From positions 18,111 through 46,814 of the forward strand of contig DDBW01000015.1 of the NCBI GenBank assembly GCA_002335495.1: a DNA stretch of 28,704 nt. Direction: 5' to 3'. Made by a program: the position numbers and the translations under genes. A model generated the notes under the pieces. The model made no database searches. It was not told the origin of the DNA and saw only the letters and a program-made list of their open reading frames with translations. Shown piece by piece: positions 8,060-15,498 of the stretch (position 1 is its first letter; each line of letters opens with the position of its first letter). This DNA is from Candidatus Dojkabacteria bacterium UBA2022 (GTDB lineage Bacteria > Patescibacteriota > Dojkabacteria > SC72).

Positions 8060-9881
8060 TATTTTGGTCCTAGTTTCAATACTTTTCCCATCTAAGATCT
8101 CTGCCAACGAGGAGCTTACAAAATCGTCAAACTCAACATATTCAATATCACAAGAAGGAGATCTTGAGGCCGACTACACCTTTACCCTTTCAAGGAAATC
8201 AGAAATCCCATCTGTTGTTACTAAGTTCTCCCTTTCAATACCCTTTGAGGATTATTCATCGATAACAATCACCGTTGGAGGAAATAACTATAAATACACC
8301 ACAAAAAAGCAATCTGGAAGCACGGAAATAACTTTTGAGCTCCCCAATATAATTGTAACCAGATCTTCACCCCTCTTTATATCAACCAAGGTTAACTTGG
8401 AAGACTACGTTAATACAGAAGGAGAGAACTATCATATCCTTGTCCCACCAGTACCATCGTTTGTAACAGATGCGGTTTTTGTTAGATACCCGGCGAAATG
8501 GGGAGATATTGCATGGTCATCTACAAGTTGGACAAGTGACCAAGAAAGCAGAGATATTAAAACTTTAAAACTCAAATTAAATCAAGAGAATGTAAACCCC
8601 AGTATCGCATTAGTGATAGGAAAAGATCTTGGATATAAACTGGAGATGAACAAACCTATCCAGAACCTATCTGAGAATGAATTAGTTTATAAAATATCGT
8701 TACCACGGGAAGGAGATGGACAGCATCTTTTATATACCAAAATTCAACCGAAACCTTTTGGAATTGACTACGACGAGTATGGGAATTTAAACGTATCATA
8801 CATACTAGCTCCATCTGAGAGTAAGCAGATTATAATAGAAGGATACATTTTTTTTGATGATATAGAGCATGAAATTCCATCTTCTTTCACACCATACTTA
8901 CTCAAAGATGGCTATTGGGAATTTTCCGATGACACCGAGAGAAAGCGTTTAACTGTATATCTGAGATCTAATGGAATCAATAACGAGTACCCGTCTATGA
9001 CTAGCGAGGAGCAAGCAAAAACCGTTAAACTTTTGAACGACTATGTAATTGACCGACTATCGCCTGTAACCAATATAGATTCAAATATCAAATCCGAGAT
9101 AAGAAACGGAGCTTCAAACATATCAACAATGCTAACCTCGGGTGCATACCCTGATGATTATACTGACCTACTTATGGCGGTAATGAGAGATTTAGAAATT
9201 CCATCGCGAATGGTATTAGGATACATAACAGGTTTGAACTCATATCAAAAAGCAGGTTTTTTCCATACATGGGTTGAGTATTGGGATGCAAATAATAACC
9301 AATGGAAGATGCTAGACCCTGGGTTACAAGACTATTTCCCTACTCGATTTATCAATACACAGTATGATCATGTGAGACTTGCAGTGAGAGTTAATAACTC
9401 GATTACACCAAATATATCTAAGTTTTCTACCGAAGAATTCAAGCTACTCCCTGCTCAGAATTCGATCTCTCCATACAATGAATTTGATATCAGGTTTAAT
9501 ACTATCGGAGTTGGAAAGAATCTCACCAAAGGTGCCCTCATTATAAGCAACATTGGGAACAAGATTGTTAAATTGGTAGATGTTAAACTACAATCGAAGA
9601 ATGAGCTTGTAAAACCCCTAGATTTCTGGAACCTGAAGTCCATAATCCCTAGTGAGAGCAGTGAGATAAAGGTGAGTTTCCCTGTTGAACCTGGAGATGG
9701 AGATAAGATTGTGGCGACGTTCCAAGATTTCGAGGGTAATACTATTCGTAAAACAGTACCAGTAACTTATTCAATAACAACTGCTTCTCCAAGTAATTTA
9801 ATAAATCTCGCAATTTCGTTTATAATATTCGCAATTATTTATATCGTTGTAACAAGAATAGGAAAAAGAAAGAATGGATAG
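8013..9881 (+). CDS. membrane-anchored transglutaminase-like protein lacking the catalytic Cys
   Basis: A 622-aa exported protein with an N-terminal signal peptide (about 8-31, ending FPSKISA) and a C-terminal anchor (about 595-616) followed by a short basic tail. Residues 35-330 look like beta-sandwich material. Residues about 365-440 match the transglutaminase/protease core: a helix with LLMAVMRDLEIPSRMVLGY, then FFHTWVEYW (H418) and WKMLDPGL (D435). The expected G-x-C at the start of the core helix is instead GAYPDDYTD (377-385), so the nucleophile is missing. It is probably a binding or scaffold domain. The start at 8013 overlaps the previous gene by 47 bp; a TTG at 8034 would give a cleaner signal peptide (MKRTLLLSS). 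The end overlaps the next gene by 8 bp (ATGGATAG). First of four coupled membrane genes. Confidence 0.8.
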   Translation: MINLSGYLKRTLLLSSILVLVSILFPSKISANEELTKSSNSTYSISQEGDLEADYTFTLSRKSEIPSVVTKFSLSIPFEDYSSITITVGGNNYKYTTKKQSGSTEITFELPNIIVTRSSPLFISTKVNLEDYVNTEGENYHILVPPVPSFVTDAVFVRYPAKWGDIAWSSTSWTSDQESRDIKTLKLKLNQENVNPSIALVIGKDLGYKLEMNKPIQNLSENELVYKISLPREGDGQHLLYTKIQPKPFGIDYDEYGNLNVSYILAPSESKQIIIEGYIFFDDIEHEIPSSFTPYLLKDGYWEFSDDTERKRLTVYLRSNGINNEYPSMTSEEQAKTVKLLNDYVIDRLSPVTNIDSNIKSEIRNGASNISTMLTSGAYPDDYTDLLMAVMRDLEIPSRMVLGYITGLNSYQKAGFFHTWVEYWDANNNQWKMLDPGLQDYFPTRFINTQYDHVRLAVRVNNSITPNISKFSTEEFKLLPAQNSISPYNEFDIRFNTIGVGKNLTKGALIISNIGNKIVKLVDVKLQSKNELVKPLDFWNLKSIIPSESSEIKVSFPVEPGDGDKIVATFQDFEGNTIRKTVPVTYSITTASPSNLINLAISFIIFAIIYIVVTRIGKRKNG

Positions 9882-10290
9882 CAGTCTGTATGTAACAATT
9901 TTAGTCCTCGTTATAATCTTAGCGCTTTTTCTTTTTGCTGCATCAAGCTCGAAATCAATCTCAAAAAGAAGAAGAACAGAAATTCTCAACCAACTTAATG
10001 ACATAAAGAATAACATCGGACTTGATATTAACTCAGCAAATAGAGATAGCGTAGTACGCCTTGATAGCTTGCTCTCCAAGGTATTACAGGTTGTAAAGGG
10101 AAATAAACTTTCCTGCGGTGAGAATCTAAAGCTTATCAAAAATAGAGTTAAAAAGGATCTGTATAATGATATTTGGGAATACCATAAGCTTAGAAATCGA
10201 ATTGTGCACGAAAATATAGACGTAACGGCTGAAGAAGCGAAATCTGCATACTCAGTATATTATAAATTAATAACTACACTAATAGAATGA
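9874..10290 (+). CDS. single-pass membrane protein with HEPN-like motif
   Basis: A 138-aa protein with one transmembrane helix at about 5-23, then a basic stop-transfer stretch (KRRR), which predicts a cytoplasmic C-terminal domain. That domain is all-helical and ends in YHKLRNRIVHENIDVTAEEA. R107 to H112 fits the R-x4-6-H motif of HEPN domains, and DUF4145-like helical proteins carry similar R/H motifs, so RNase activity is possible but not shown. The motif is common in helical bundles by chance. It shares ATGGATAG with the previous gene and ATGA with the next, a sign of translational coupling. Confidence 0.7.
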   Translation: MDSSLYVTILVLVIILALFLFAASSSKSISKRRRTEILNQLNDIKNNIGLDINSANRDSVVRLDSLLSKVLQVVKGNKLSCGENLKLIKNRVKKDLYNDIWEYHKLRNRIVHENIDVTAEEAKSAYSVYYKLITTLIE

Positions 10291-10841
10291 AGTATTTAAC
10301 CTACATATTGCTAGCATTAGCGATTTTTATACTCCCAAGCCAGATTTATGCAGCTAATCCCGTTGTAACAGGAGATTATTTTGACGTAGATGTTAAAATC
10401 GGGACACAGTCTCCTTGGACAAAGTCGGTACCTTTATATGTAACATTTAGATCAAATATCACTGCAAAGCGAGTTGAAATATCCTGGGACGCACCAGATG
10501 GAGTAGAAATAAAAAGAAGGCACCCACAGTTCATATCTGTTCAAAAAGGAGAAGAGTACTCATTCAGAGCTGTGGCCAAGCCTTCTACTTCAGGAACATT
10601 TAACATCTCGGGAAATATAATAGACTGGGAAGTAGATACAAACTATGCTTCATCGGACTCCGTAACTGTAACTTTTGATAAGGATCTTGTTACTGTTCCA
10701 GAAACTCCTGGTTATAGCGGTGCTGTAATTGTACGAGGACTAATCATCCTCCTTATGGTGTTAGCAGGATTAGCTGGGCTATATTTTGCAGGTAAGATTG
10801 GATTAAAGAAACTTTTGCAATGGCTACAACCTCCAGAATAA
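10287..10841 (+). CDS. exported beta-sandwich protein with C-terminal anchor
   Basis: A 184-aa protein with a signal peptide (1-22, ending QIYA). A beta-rich domain (about 25-135) of Ig/CARDB-like character follows: alternating strands such as VPLYVTF, KRVEISW, YSFRAVAKPSTSGTFNISG. A transmembrane helix spans about 146-168, with a short cytoplasmic tail. No catalytic motif is seen, so it most likely binds or supports a partner outside the membrane. It overlaps the preceding gene by 4 bp (ATGA) and the next by 22 bp. Product unknown. Confidence 0.7.
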   Translation: MKYLTYILLALAIFILPSQIYAANPVVTGDYFDVDVKIGTQSPWTKSVPLYVTFRSNITAKRVEISWDAPDGVEIKRRHPQFISVQKGEEYSFRAVAKPSTSGTFNISGNIIDWEVDTNYASSDSVTVTFDKDLVTVPETPGYSGAVIVRGLIILLMVLAGLAGLYFAGKIGLKKLLQWLQPPE

Positions 10842-11608
10842 AATACAAAAAGATTGCTAAATACATTTTTCCAATATTTGCTGGTTTCTTTATTCTGCTA
10901 GTTCTATCAACTTTTATAACTAGTTTTCTAATCTCACAAAGACAGAAACTAGAAGAAAAAGCCAATAGAGATAGAAATTCCTACATTGAAAGCTACAATC
11001 TACAGATAGTTGATTACTCTGCGAAACTAGATGAAGTTTTAAGCCTCAACATAAAACAGGAGCCATCCGCAACATATATTACAGATCTACAGGACGTTAA
11101 AGATTTAAATGTCACTCTAACAAAACTTTCCAATGACATATATCAAAGTTCTATTAAGATAAATGGATTGGATGCAAAAGAATTAAGCAAAGATAGAGTT
11201 AGAATTGAGAACCATCTTGTATACGATAATCTCATCCTATCACTCCAGAATTATCATGAACTTATACAGAGCCACTTTACAGTTAAGTCGTGTTTTGAGG
11301 AGATCAATATTAACGCCAAAGATTCGGTTATAGTTGAAAATATCCTTGCCTGTGAGAGGCTAAAGGCTCAAGTATCAAATGACCAAACGGAAAATAGATT
11401 AGAGGAATTTACAAAATTCTGGGACCTATATTTCATATACTGGGAGACTGTTAAAAACATCCACAATAAGCCAAAGAGTAGTGAGATTCCAGCTTTAAAG
11501 CAAAAACTACAAAACGACTTTAACGCCGTCAAAAAGCAACAGAATATAATGGAAAATAGTCTTCATGAGAGCTACATTAAAAGATATTTGGAACAGATTA
11601 ACGAGTAG
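10820..11608 (+). CDS. single-pass membrane protein with long helical domain
   Basis: A 262-aa protein with a basic N terminus, one transmembrane helix (about 14-38) and a long, charged, mainly helical region (40-262) that probably forms coiled coils or a helical bundle. The two Cys at roughly 158 and 177 could pair. No known family was recognised. It is the last of the four overlapping genes from 8013 and its stop overlaps the convergent XRE gene by 11 bp. Topology by the positive-inside rule suggests that the helical region is outside, which would place it next to the transglutaminase-like ectodomain. Confidence 0.7.
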   Translation: MATTSRIKYKKIAKYIFPIFAGFFILLVLSTFITSFLISQRQKLEEKANRDRNSYIESYNLQIVDYSAKLDEVLSLNIKQEPSATYITDLQDVKDLNVTLTKLSNDIYQSSIKINGLDAKELSKDRVRIENHLVYDNLILSLQNYHELIQSHFTVKSCFEEININAKDSVIVENILACERLKAQVSNDQTENRLEEFTKFWDLYFIYWETVKNIHNKPKSSEIPALKQKLQNDFNAVKKQQNIMENSLHESYIKRYLEQINE

Positions 11609-11909
11609 TTTTTAGGGTATTTTTAAGTTTCTCAACCTCAACTGATATCGCAGCAAGCTTCTCAGATATTCTTGCAATAGCATCAATACTTACAACAGCA
11701 TTGCTATCAGCTTCTATGAAATAGTTAATTGGTTTAGAAAGTTCTTTTGCAAGTTTGAAAAGGGTATCTAAAGGAGGATATGTTCTTCCTGCTTCATAAG
11801 CACTAATGGCTTTATCTGAAAGCCCGAGTATCATTCCCAGTTTCTTCTGAGAAATCCCCTGCTCTTCTCTAGCCTTTTTTATTCTTTCTGCTACAAATTT
11901 AGGACTCAT
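11598..11909 (-). CDS. XRE-family helix-turn-helix regulator
   Basis: A 103-aa protein. Residues about 7-62 form a Cro/C1-type HTH: ERIKKAREEQGISQKKLG, then the recognition-helix region SDKAISAYEAGRTYPPLDTL and the closing LAKELSKPINYFIE. The tail (about 72-100) is a short heptad-like helix that may dimerise or bind a partner. It lies 4 bp after the DUF4214-like gene and probably shares its transcript. Targets cannot be told from the sequence. Its 3' end overlaps the plus-strand operon end by 11 bp. Confidence 0.9.
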   Translation of the reverse strand: MSPKFVAERIKKAREEQGISQKKLGMILGLSDKAISAYEAGRTYPPLDTLFKLAKELSKPINYFIEADSNAVVSIDAIARISEKLAAISVEVEKLKNTLKTTR

Positions 11910-11913
11910 ACGA

Positions 11914-12573
11914 TTAATCAGGTAATAGATTCTTAATTATCTCCAATATCTTATTTTTCTTTGAAGGGGTCGATGAAGGAGTTGTTGCAGGTTGGGTATA
12001 AACTTCATTGGCTGTAGCTTGAGGTACAACAGTTGGTGCAGGTTGCAAAACCTCGGTCGACTTTACCTCTGTAGTAGCGGGAGTCTGTGTTAAATTGTAA
12101 GGATTATTAAGCTGAGTTCTAAGCTGCTGAATATACTGGTTCTTCTCAGTTAAAAGATCTGAAAGATGTCTGAATTCCTCAACTTGATCTTTAATCTGAG
12201 ACTCAAGCATAGCGACTCTAGTTTCTGAGGCTAATGCACGCTCTTTCATTTTTTTATAGTCTCTACCATCATCCATCAGCTGTTTGTGTTCTTTACCAGT
12301 TATTAACTGCTTACGAATTTCTTCTTCTGATAGCGTTGAGTATTTATAGTAGTTAATATCTCTGGTGTCAGGTTTTCTTCCTAATACTTCCTGATATAGT
12401 TTCTCAATCATTTCAACTCTCTCTTGTGGGGTTAGACGTGATGGAGCAGAAGCAGAAGGGTTTGAATTTCCCCAACCAAAGTTATCAGAAGCAGGAGGAG
12501 CCCAAGGATTTGGAGGAGTAGAAGGAGGATTACTTGTATTTAGGGGAGCATTCCCCGGTATTACCTGTGGCAT
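11914..12573 (-). CDS. DUF4214-like coiled-coil protein with Pro-rich ends
   Basis: A 219-aa protein in four parts. Residues 1-48 are disordered and rich in Pro, Asn and Ser. Residues about 50-100 look like one DUF4214 unit: MIEKLYQEVLGRKPDTRDINYY and a helical end KQLITGKEHKQLM. Residues about 105-155 form a coiled coil (heptads around ASETRVAMLESQIKDQVEEF). Residues 160-205 are a Pro/Thr-rich linker, and the last 14 residues form a basic amphipathic helix. No signal peptide is seen. DUF4214 units occur in surface and glycan-linked proteins, often next to glycosyltransferases. The function here is unknown, and pairing with an XRE regulator 4 bp downstream is notable. Confidence 0.75.
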   Translation of the reverse strand: MPQVIPGNAPLNTSNPPSTPPNPWAPPASDNFGWGNSNPSASAPSRLTPQERVEMIEKLYQEVLGRKPDTRDINYYKYSTLSEEEIRKQLITGKEHKQLMDDGRDYKKMKERALASETRVAMLESQIKDQVEEFRHLSDLLTEKNQYIQQLRTQLNNPYNLTQTPATTEVKSTEVLQPAPTVVPQATANEVYTQPATTPSSTPSKKNKILEIIKNLLPD

Positions 12574-12597
12574 ATATAGATATTAATAATATACATA

Positions 12598-12606
12598 ATT
12601 CTACCA
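12598..12606 (-). promoter_or_regulatory. extended -10 for DUF4214-like/XRE pair
   Basis: The minus strand reads TGGTAGAAT (12606 to 12598), five of six for TATAAT with the TGn extension. Transcription would start about 18 nt before the ATG at 12573. No -35 match is evident. Confidence 0.45.
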
Positions 12607-12641
12607 AGAATAGGGAGATTTGTTAAGGGGATAATAAAAAA

Positions 12642-12718
12642 TGGAGCGAGAGACGGGACTCGAACCCGCAACCCTCTGTTTGGAAAACAGATATTCTAAC
12701 CAATTGAACTACTCTCGC
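12642..12718 (-). tRNA. tRNA-Gly(TCC)
   Basis: A 77-nt cloverleaf on the minus strand. The acceptor stem GCGAGAG/CTCTCGC is perfect. The D-arm is regular (GTTCAATTGGTTAGAAT), the anticodon loop TTTCCAA gives UCC, the T-arm is GCGGG/TTCGAGT/CCCGT, the discriminator is U and CCA is encoded. U73 fits tRNA-Gly. It begins 10 bp after the rplS stop, so it is probably cut from the rplS transcript. A T6 run follows the CCA directly. Confidence 0.95.
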
Positions 12719-12728
12719 TTTTAAAAAA

Positions 12729-13145
12729 CTACTTACTCTCTTCTGTAGATTCTACTACTTCTTCAACAGCAGGAGCAACCTCATCTGTTAGATACACATC
12801 CTTAAGGTTACTTACCTTTAATGCTCTCTTTCCAATCTTCTCTCTTACATAGTATAACTTGCTCTTTCGAACCTTACCTCTTTGTACAACCTCAATTTTA
12901 TCCAAAAGTGGTGAGTGCATTGGAACAATTCTTTCAACTGCAACTCCTGATGACATCTTTCTTACTGTAACAGTTTTTCCAAGACCAGTTCCCTTAAGAC
13001 TTAATACAAGTCCTTCAAAAATCTGGATTCTTTCTTTGTTACCTTCTTTAATCTTCATGTACAATTTTACAGTGTCACCAACCTTTACGTCAGGTCTGTT
13101 CTTCATCTGCTTAACTTCTATCTTGTTTAGTATTTCTGTATTCAT
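12729..13145 (-). CDS. rplS: 50S ribosomal protein L19 (bL19)
   Basis: A 138-aa protein covering the whole bL19 family: VKVGDTVKLYMKIKEGNKER, IQIFEGLVLSLKG, TVRKMSSGVAVERIVPMHSP, and KIEVVQRGKVRKSKLYYVRE. It binds 23S rRNA at the 30S/50S interface. A 20-residue acidic tail (rich in Glu and Val after about 115) is longer than usual. It is not beside trmD or rpsP, its usual neighbours. An extended -10 lies upstream, and tRNA-Gly follows in the same direction. Confidence 0.97.
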   Translation of the reverse strand: MNTEILNKIEVKQMKNRPDVKVGDTVKLYMKIKEGNKERIQIFEGLVLSLKGTGLGKTVTVRKMSSGVAVERIVPMHSPLLDKIEVVQRGKVRKSKLYYVREKIGKRALKVSNLKDVYLTDEVAPAVEEVVESTEESK

Positions 13146-13174
13146 TGTTCCATTATTATTATTTAAGACTGCTG

Positions 13175-13183
13175 ATTATAGCA
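13175..13183 (-). promoter_or_regulatory. extended -10 promoter of rplS
   Basis: The minus strand reads TGCTATAAT, a perfect TGnTATAAT. Expected start is about 13168, giving a leader of about 23 nt. A second TATAAT on the same strand (13219 to 13214) may be an alternative. This is in the divergent rplS/gpmI spacer; on the plus strand only loose TATATTAAT-like sequence is seen before gpmI. Confidence 0.6.
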
Positions 13184-13281
13184 AAAAACTTCGTTTTGTG
13201 TAATCTGTGTTTGATTATATGACATAAGATGAAATTATTCTAGAGTATATGATATTATTTTTATATTAATACACCTGCCCA

Positions 13282-14820
13282 ATGAAAAAGAAAGTACTAC
13301 TCATAATAATGGATGGAGTTGGAGTAGCTCCTCAGAATAAAGGTAATGCCGTTGCATTAGCAAACCCCAAAAACCTTATTAAAATGTGGGATACCTACCC
13401 CCACACCTATCTGCTCGCATGTTCAGAAGCCGTAGGTTTACCCGGTAAGACGAAGGGTAATAGCGAAGTCGGGCATCTAAACATAGGAGCTGGGATGGTA
13501 GTAACTCAAACCTTGCCTAGAATCAATAAGTCTATTGAAAATGGTTCATACCTAAACAATAGTACGCTTTGGGACTCATTACGCCATGCAATAAAACACA
13601 ACAGTAATATCCACTTAATGGGATGTCTGAGTGACGGGTCGGTACACGCACATATCAACCACTTTGCTGCAACTTTAGAATTTTTCGCACGAAATAACTT
13701 TCCAAATGAGATCTTGATTCATGCCTTTACAGATGGAAGAGATACCGCTCCCGATCACGGACGAAACTACCTTGCAAAAATGCAGAATATAATCGACAAG
13801 CTAGGAGTCGGAAGAATCGCAAGCGTAGTAGGAAGATCAATCGCTATGGACCGAAGTATGCGATGGAATAAGACTGAATTAGCCTACAATCTGCTCGTAA
13901 AAGGAGAGGGAGAGAAATATGATCAGTGGTCACAGGTATTTGACACCAATTATCCAAAGGGGCTAACAGACGAATTCATCCCCCCAAGCCTTATTCTAGG
14001 GCCAAACCAAAGCTCTACGGTAAAAGATAACGATGTAGTGGTGTTTATGAATTTCAGAGCAGATAGGGCTCTACAGCTATCCCTTGCCTTTACTCAGTCC
14101 CAGTTTATATACTTTGAAAGACAAATGGTTAAGAACCTCTATTTCGCATCAATGGTTGAGTATCGAAAAGGATTTCCATCAAACGTACTATTTCCCAAAG
14201 AGTATATTACACAACCCTTAGGAAAAGTGCTCTCCAATAACAATTTGCGCCAGTTAAGGATATCTGAAACTGAAAAGTTCCCACATGTTACATATTTCTT
14301 TAATGGTGGAATGCCTATTAAATACCAAGGAGAAGATAGAATTGAAGTTCCGTCTGCTAATGTTGCAACATATGACCTAAAGCCTGAGATGAGTGCAATG
14401 GAAATACTTGAGATTTTGAAATATAGGATATCGACAGATATGTACGATTTTATAGTTCTTAACCTTGCAAATGGCGACATGGTCGGACATACAGGAAGTA
14501 TCAATGCCTCAATCAAAGCAATGCAAATAGTGGACTACTGCGTTCACGAGCTCACAAAGTTCTTTACAGCAAGGGGTGGCACAGTTGTTATAACTGCTGA
14601 TCATGGCAATGTAGAAGAAATTGTAAACCTACAATCAGGGGAAATTGATACTGAGCATTCGTTCAATCCCGTTCCTCTAATTATCGTTGATCCTGGAATG
14701 CCTCCTGTTAAGCTCCCATACGGCGCATTAAAAGACATATCGCCAACGATACTGGATATAATGGGAATTCCTAAGCCTTCTGAAATGAGCGGTAAGTCCC
14801 TACTCTCCTCGCTTGGATAA
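13282..14820 (+). CDS. gpmI: 2,3-bisphosphoglycerate-independent phosphoglycerate mutase
   Basis: Mn-dependent glycolytic enzyme that converts 3-phosphoglycerate to 2-phosphoglycerate. The 512-aa length is normal. Landmarks: MDGVGV with metal ligand D11, the phospho-acceptor S61 in GKTKGNSEVGH, SDGSVHAH (about 117-124), DGRDTAP (151-157), FRADRA, and a late TADHGNVEEI metal cluster. The substrate-binding block is GRSIAMDRSMRW (184-195), where the family normally has GRYYAMDRDxRW; the Arg and Asp are kept but YY and D are replaced. Its 3' end overlaps dedA by 21 bp. No Shine-Dalgarno. Confidence 0.97.
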   Translation: MKKKVLLIIMDGVGVAPQNKGNAVALANPKNLIKMWDTYPHTYLLACSEAVGLPGKTKGNSEVGHLNIGAGMVVTQTLPRINKSIENGSYLNNSTLWDSLRHAIKHNSNIHLMGCLSDGSVHAHINHFAATLEFFARNNFPNEILIHAFTDGRDTAPDHGRNYLAKMQNIIDKLGVGRIASVVGRSIAMDRSMRWNKTELAYNLLVKGEGEKYDQWSQVFDTNYPKGLTDEFIPPSLILGPNQSSTVKDNDVVVFMNFRADRALQLSLAFTQSQFIYFERQMVKNLYFASMVEYRKGFPSNVLFPKEYITQPLGKVLSNNNLRQLRISETEKFPHVTYFFNGGMPIKYQGEDRIEVPSANVATYDLKPEMSAMEILEILKYRISTDMYDFIVLNLANGDMVGHTGSINASIKAMQIVDYCVHELTKFFTARGGTVVITADHGNVEEIVNLQSGEIDTEHSFNPVPLIIVDPGMPPVKLPYGALKDISPTILDIMGIPKPSEMSGKSLLSSLG

Positions 14821-15432
14821 AATTTTCTCCCTAATTTTGCTTGCAAAGAAGAAAAGTACTGCTATAACTCCAACGATAATTACTATATGTTGGTATTCTT
14901 CAATTATCACAGAGACGGTACTCCACTGGGCTCCCATATAAAATCCTAATGAAGCAAGAAATGCACTCCAAACGAGTGATCCTACTAAGGAGAAGCTGAA
15001 AAACTGCAAAAAGTTCATCTTAACAAGTCCAGCGGGAAACGAAATTACAGTTCTGATTATTGGAATTAGGCGTCCAAATAACACAACAGCCTTTCCATAT
15101 TTATCGAAAAATGCAACTCCTTTTTCAACATCCTTTTCTGAGATGAAAAGGTATTTTCCGTATCTACCAATAAATTTATTAAGGACAACATCATTTCCCC
15201 AGTAACCAATAAAGTAGAAAGGGAGAGAACCTAAAGCACTTGCAAGGGAACCGACAACAATTACGAGAAGAAGATTCATCCCTCCCTCAGCACTTATAAA
15301 GCCGGCAAACGGGAGAATTAGTTCGCTCGGAATGGGGGCGAAGAAGCTTTCTATAAACATCGATATAAATACTCCCAAGTACCCTATCCTATCAATCAGT
15401 TCAATTAGCCAATTAATAATATCTAGTATCAT
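14800..15432 (-). CDS. DedA family membrane protein
   Basis: A 210-aa polytopic membrane protein. It has the DedA/VTT signatures: ESFFAPIPSELILPFAGF (about 28-45) and VVLFGRLIPIIRTVISFPAGL (about 115-136), which carries the conserved R residues on a reentrant segment. DedA proteins are proton-motive-force-linked lipid scramblase-type transporters; several recycle undecaprenyl phosphate or phosphatidylethanolamine. Here it may recycle the lipid carrier used by the glycosyltransferases at 19457-23077, though that is inference. It shares a symmetric promoter with the lysozyme-like gene at 15499. Confidence 0.93.
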   Translation of the reverse strand: MILDIINWLIELIDRIGYLGVFISMFIESFFAPIPSELILPFAGFISAEGGMNLLLVIVVGSLASALGSLPFYFIGYWGNDVVLNKFIGRYGKYLFISEKDVEKGVAFFDKYGKAVVLFGRLIPIIRTVISFPAGLVKMNFLQFFSFSLVGSLVWSAFLASLGFYMGAQWSTVSVIIEEYQHIVIIVGVIAVLFFFASKIREKILSKRGE

Positions 15433-15467
15433 TTTGATTCGCTTTTAAATCTTAAGTTTATTAGATG

Positions 15468-15496
15468 TGGTATAATACCTCACTCTACTTTATACC
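15468..15496. promoter_or_regulatory. symmetric divergent promoter with inverted repeat
   Basis: GGTATAATACC (15469-15479) is an 11-bp near-palindrome that gives TATAAT on the plus strand (with TGG in front, 15468-15470) and TATTAT on the minus strand. It can serve the lysozyme-like gene at 15499 and dedA. GGTATAA (15469-15475) is repeated inverted and exact as TTATACC (15490-15496), just 2 bp before the ATG, so the transcript 5' end or a dimeric regulator could use this 7-bp dyad. Confidence 0.55.
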
Positions 15497-15498
15497 AT

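Noticed and set aside
9798..10139. 113-codon open frame on the minus strand
   Set aside because: Antisense to two genes in a coupled operon with signal and transmembrane features in the sense frame.
12635..12641. T6 run after tRNA-Gly as a terminator
   Set aside because: A T-run occurs on the minus strand right after the CCA, but no separate hairpin precedes it; the tRNA folding itself is not good evidence of termination.
12859..13203. 114-codon open frame on the plus strand over rplS
   Set aside because: Antisense to a full ribosomal protein L19 gene; no family-like motif.
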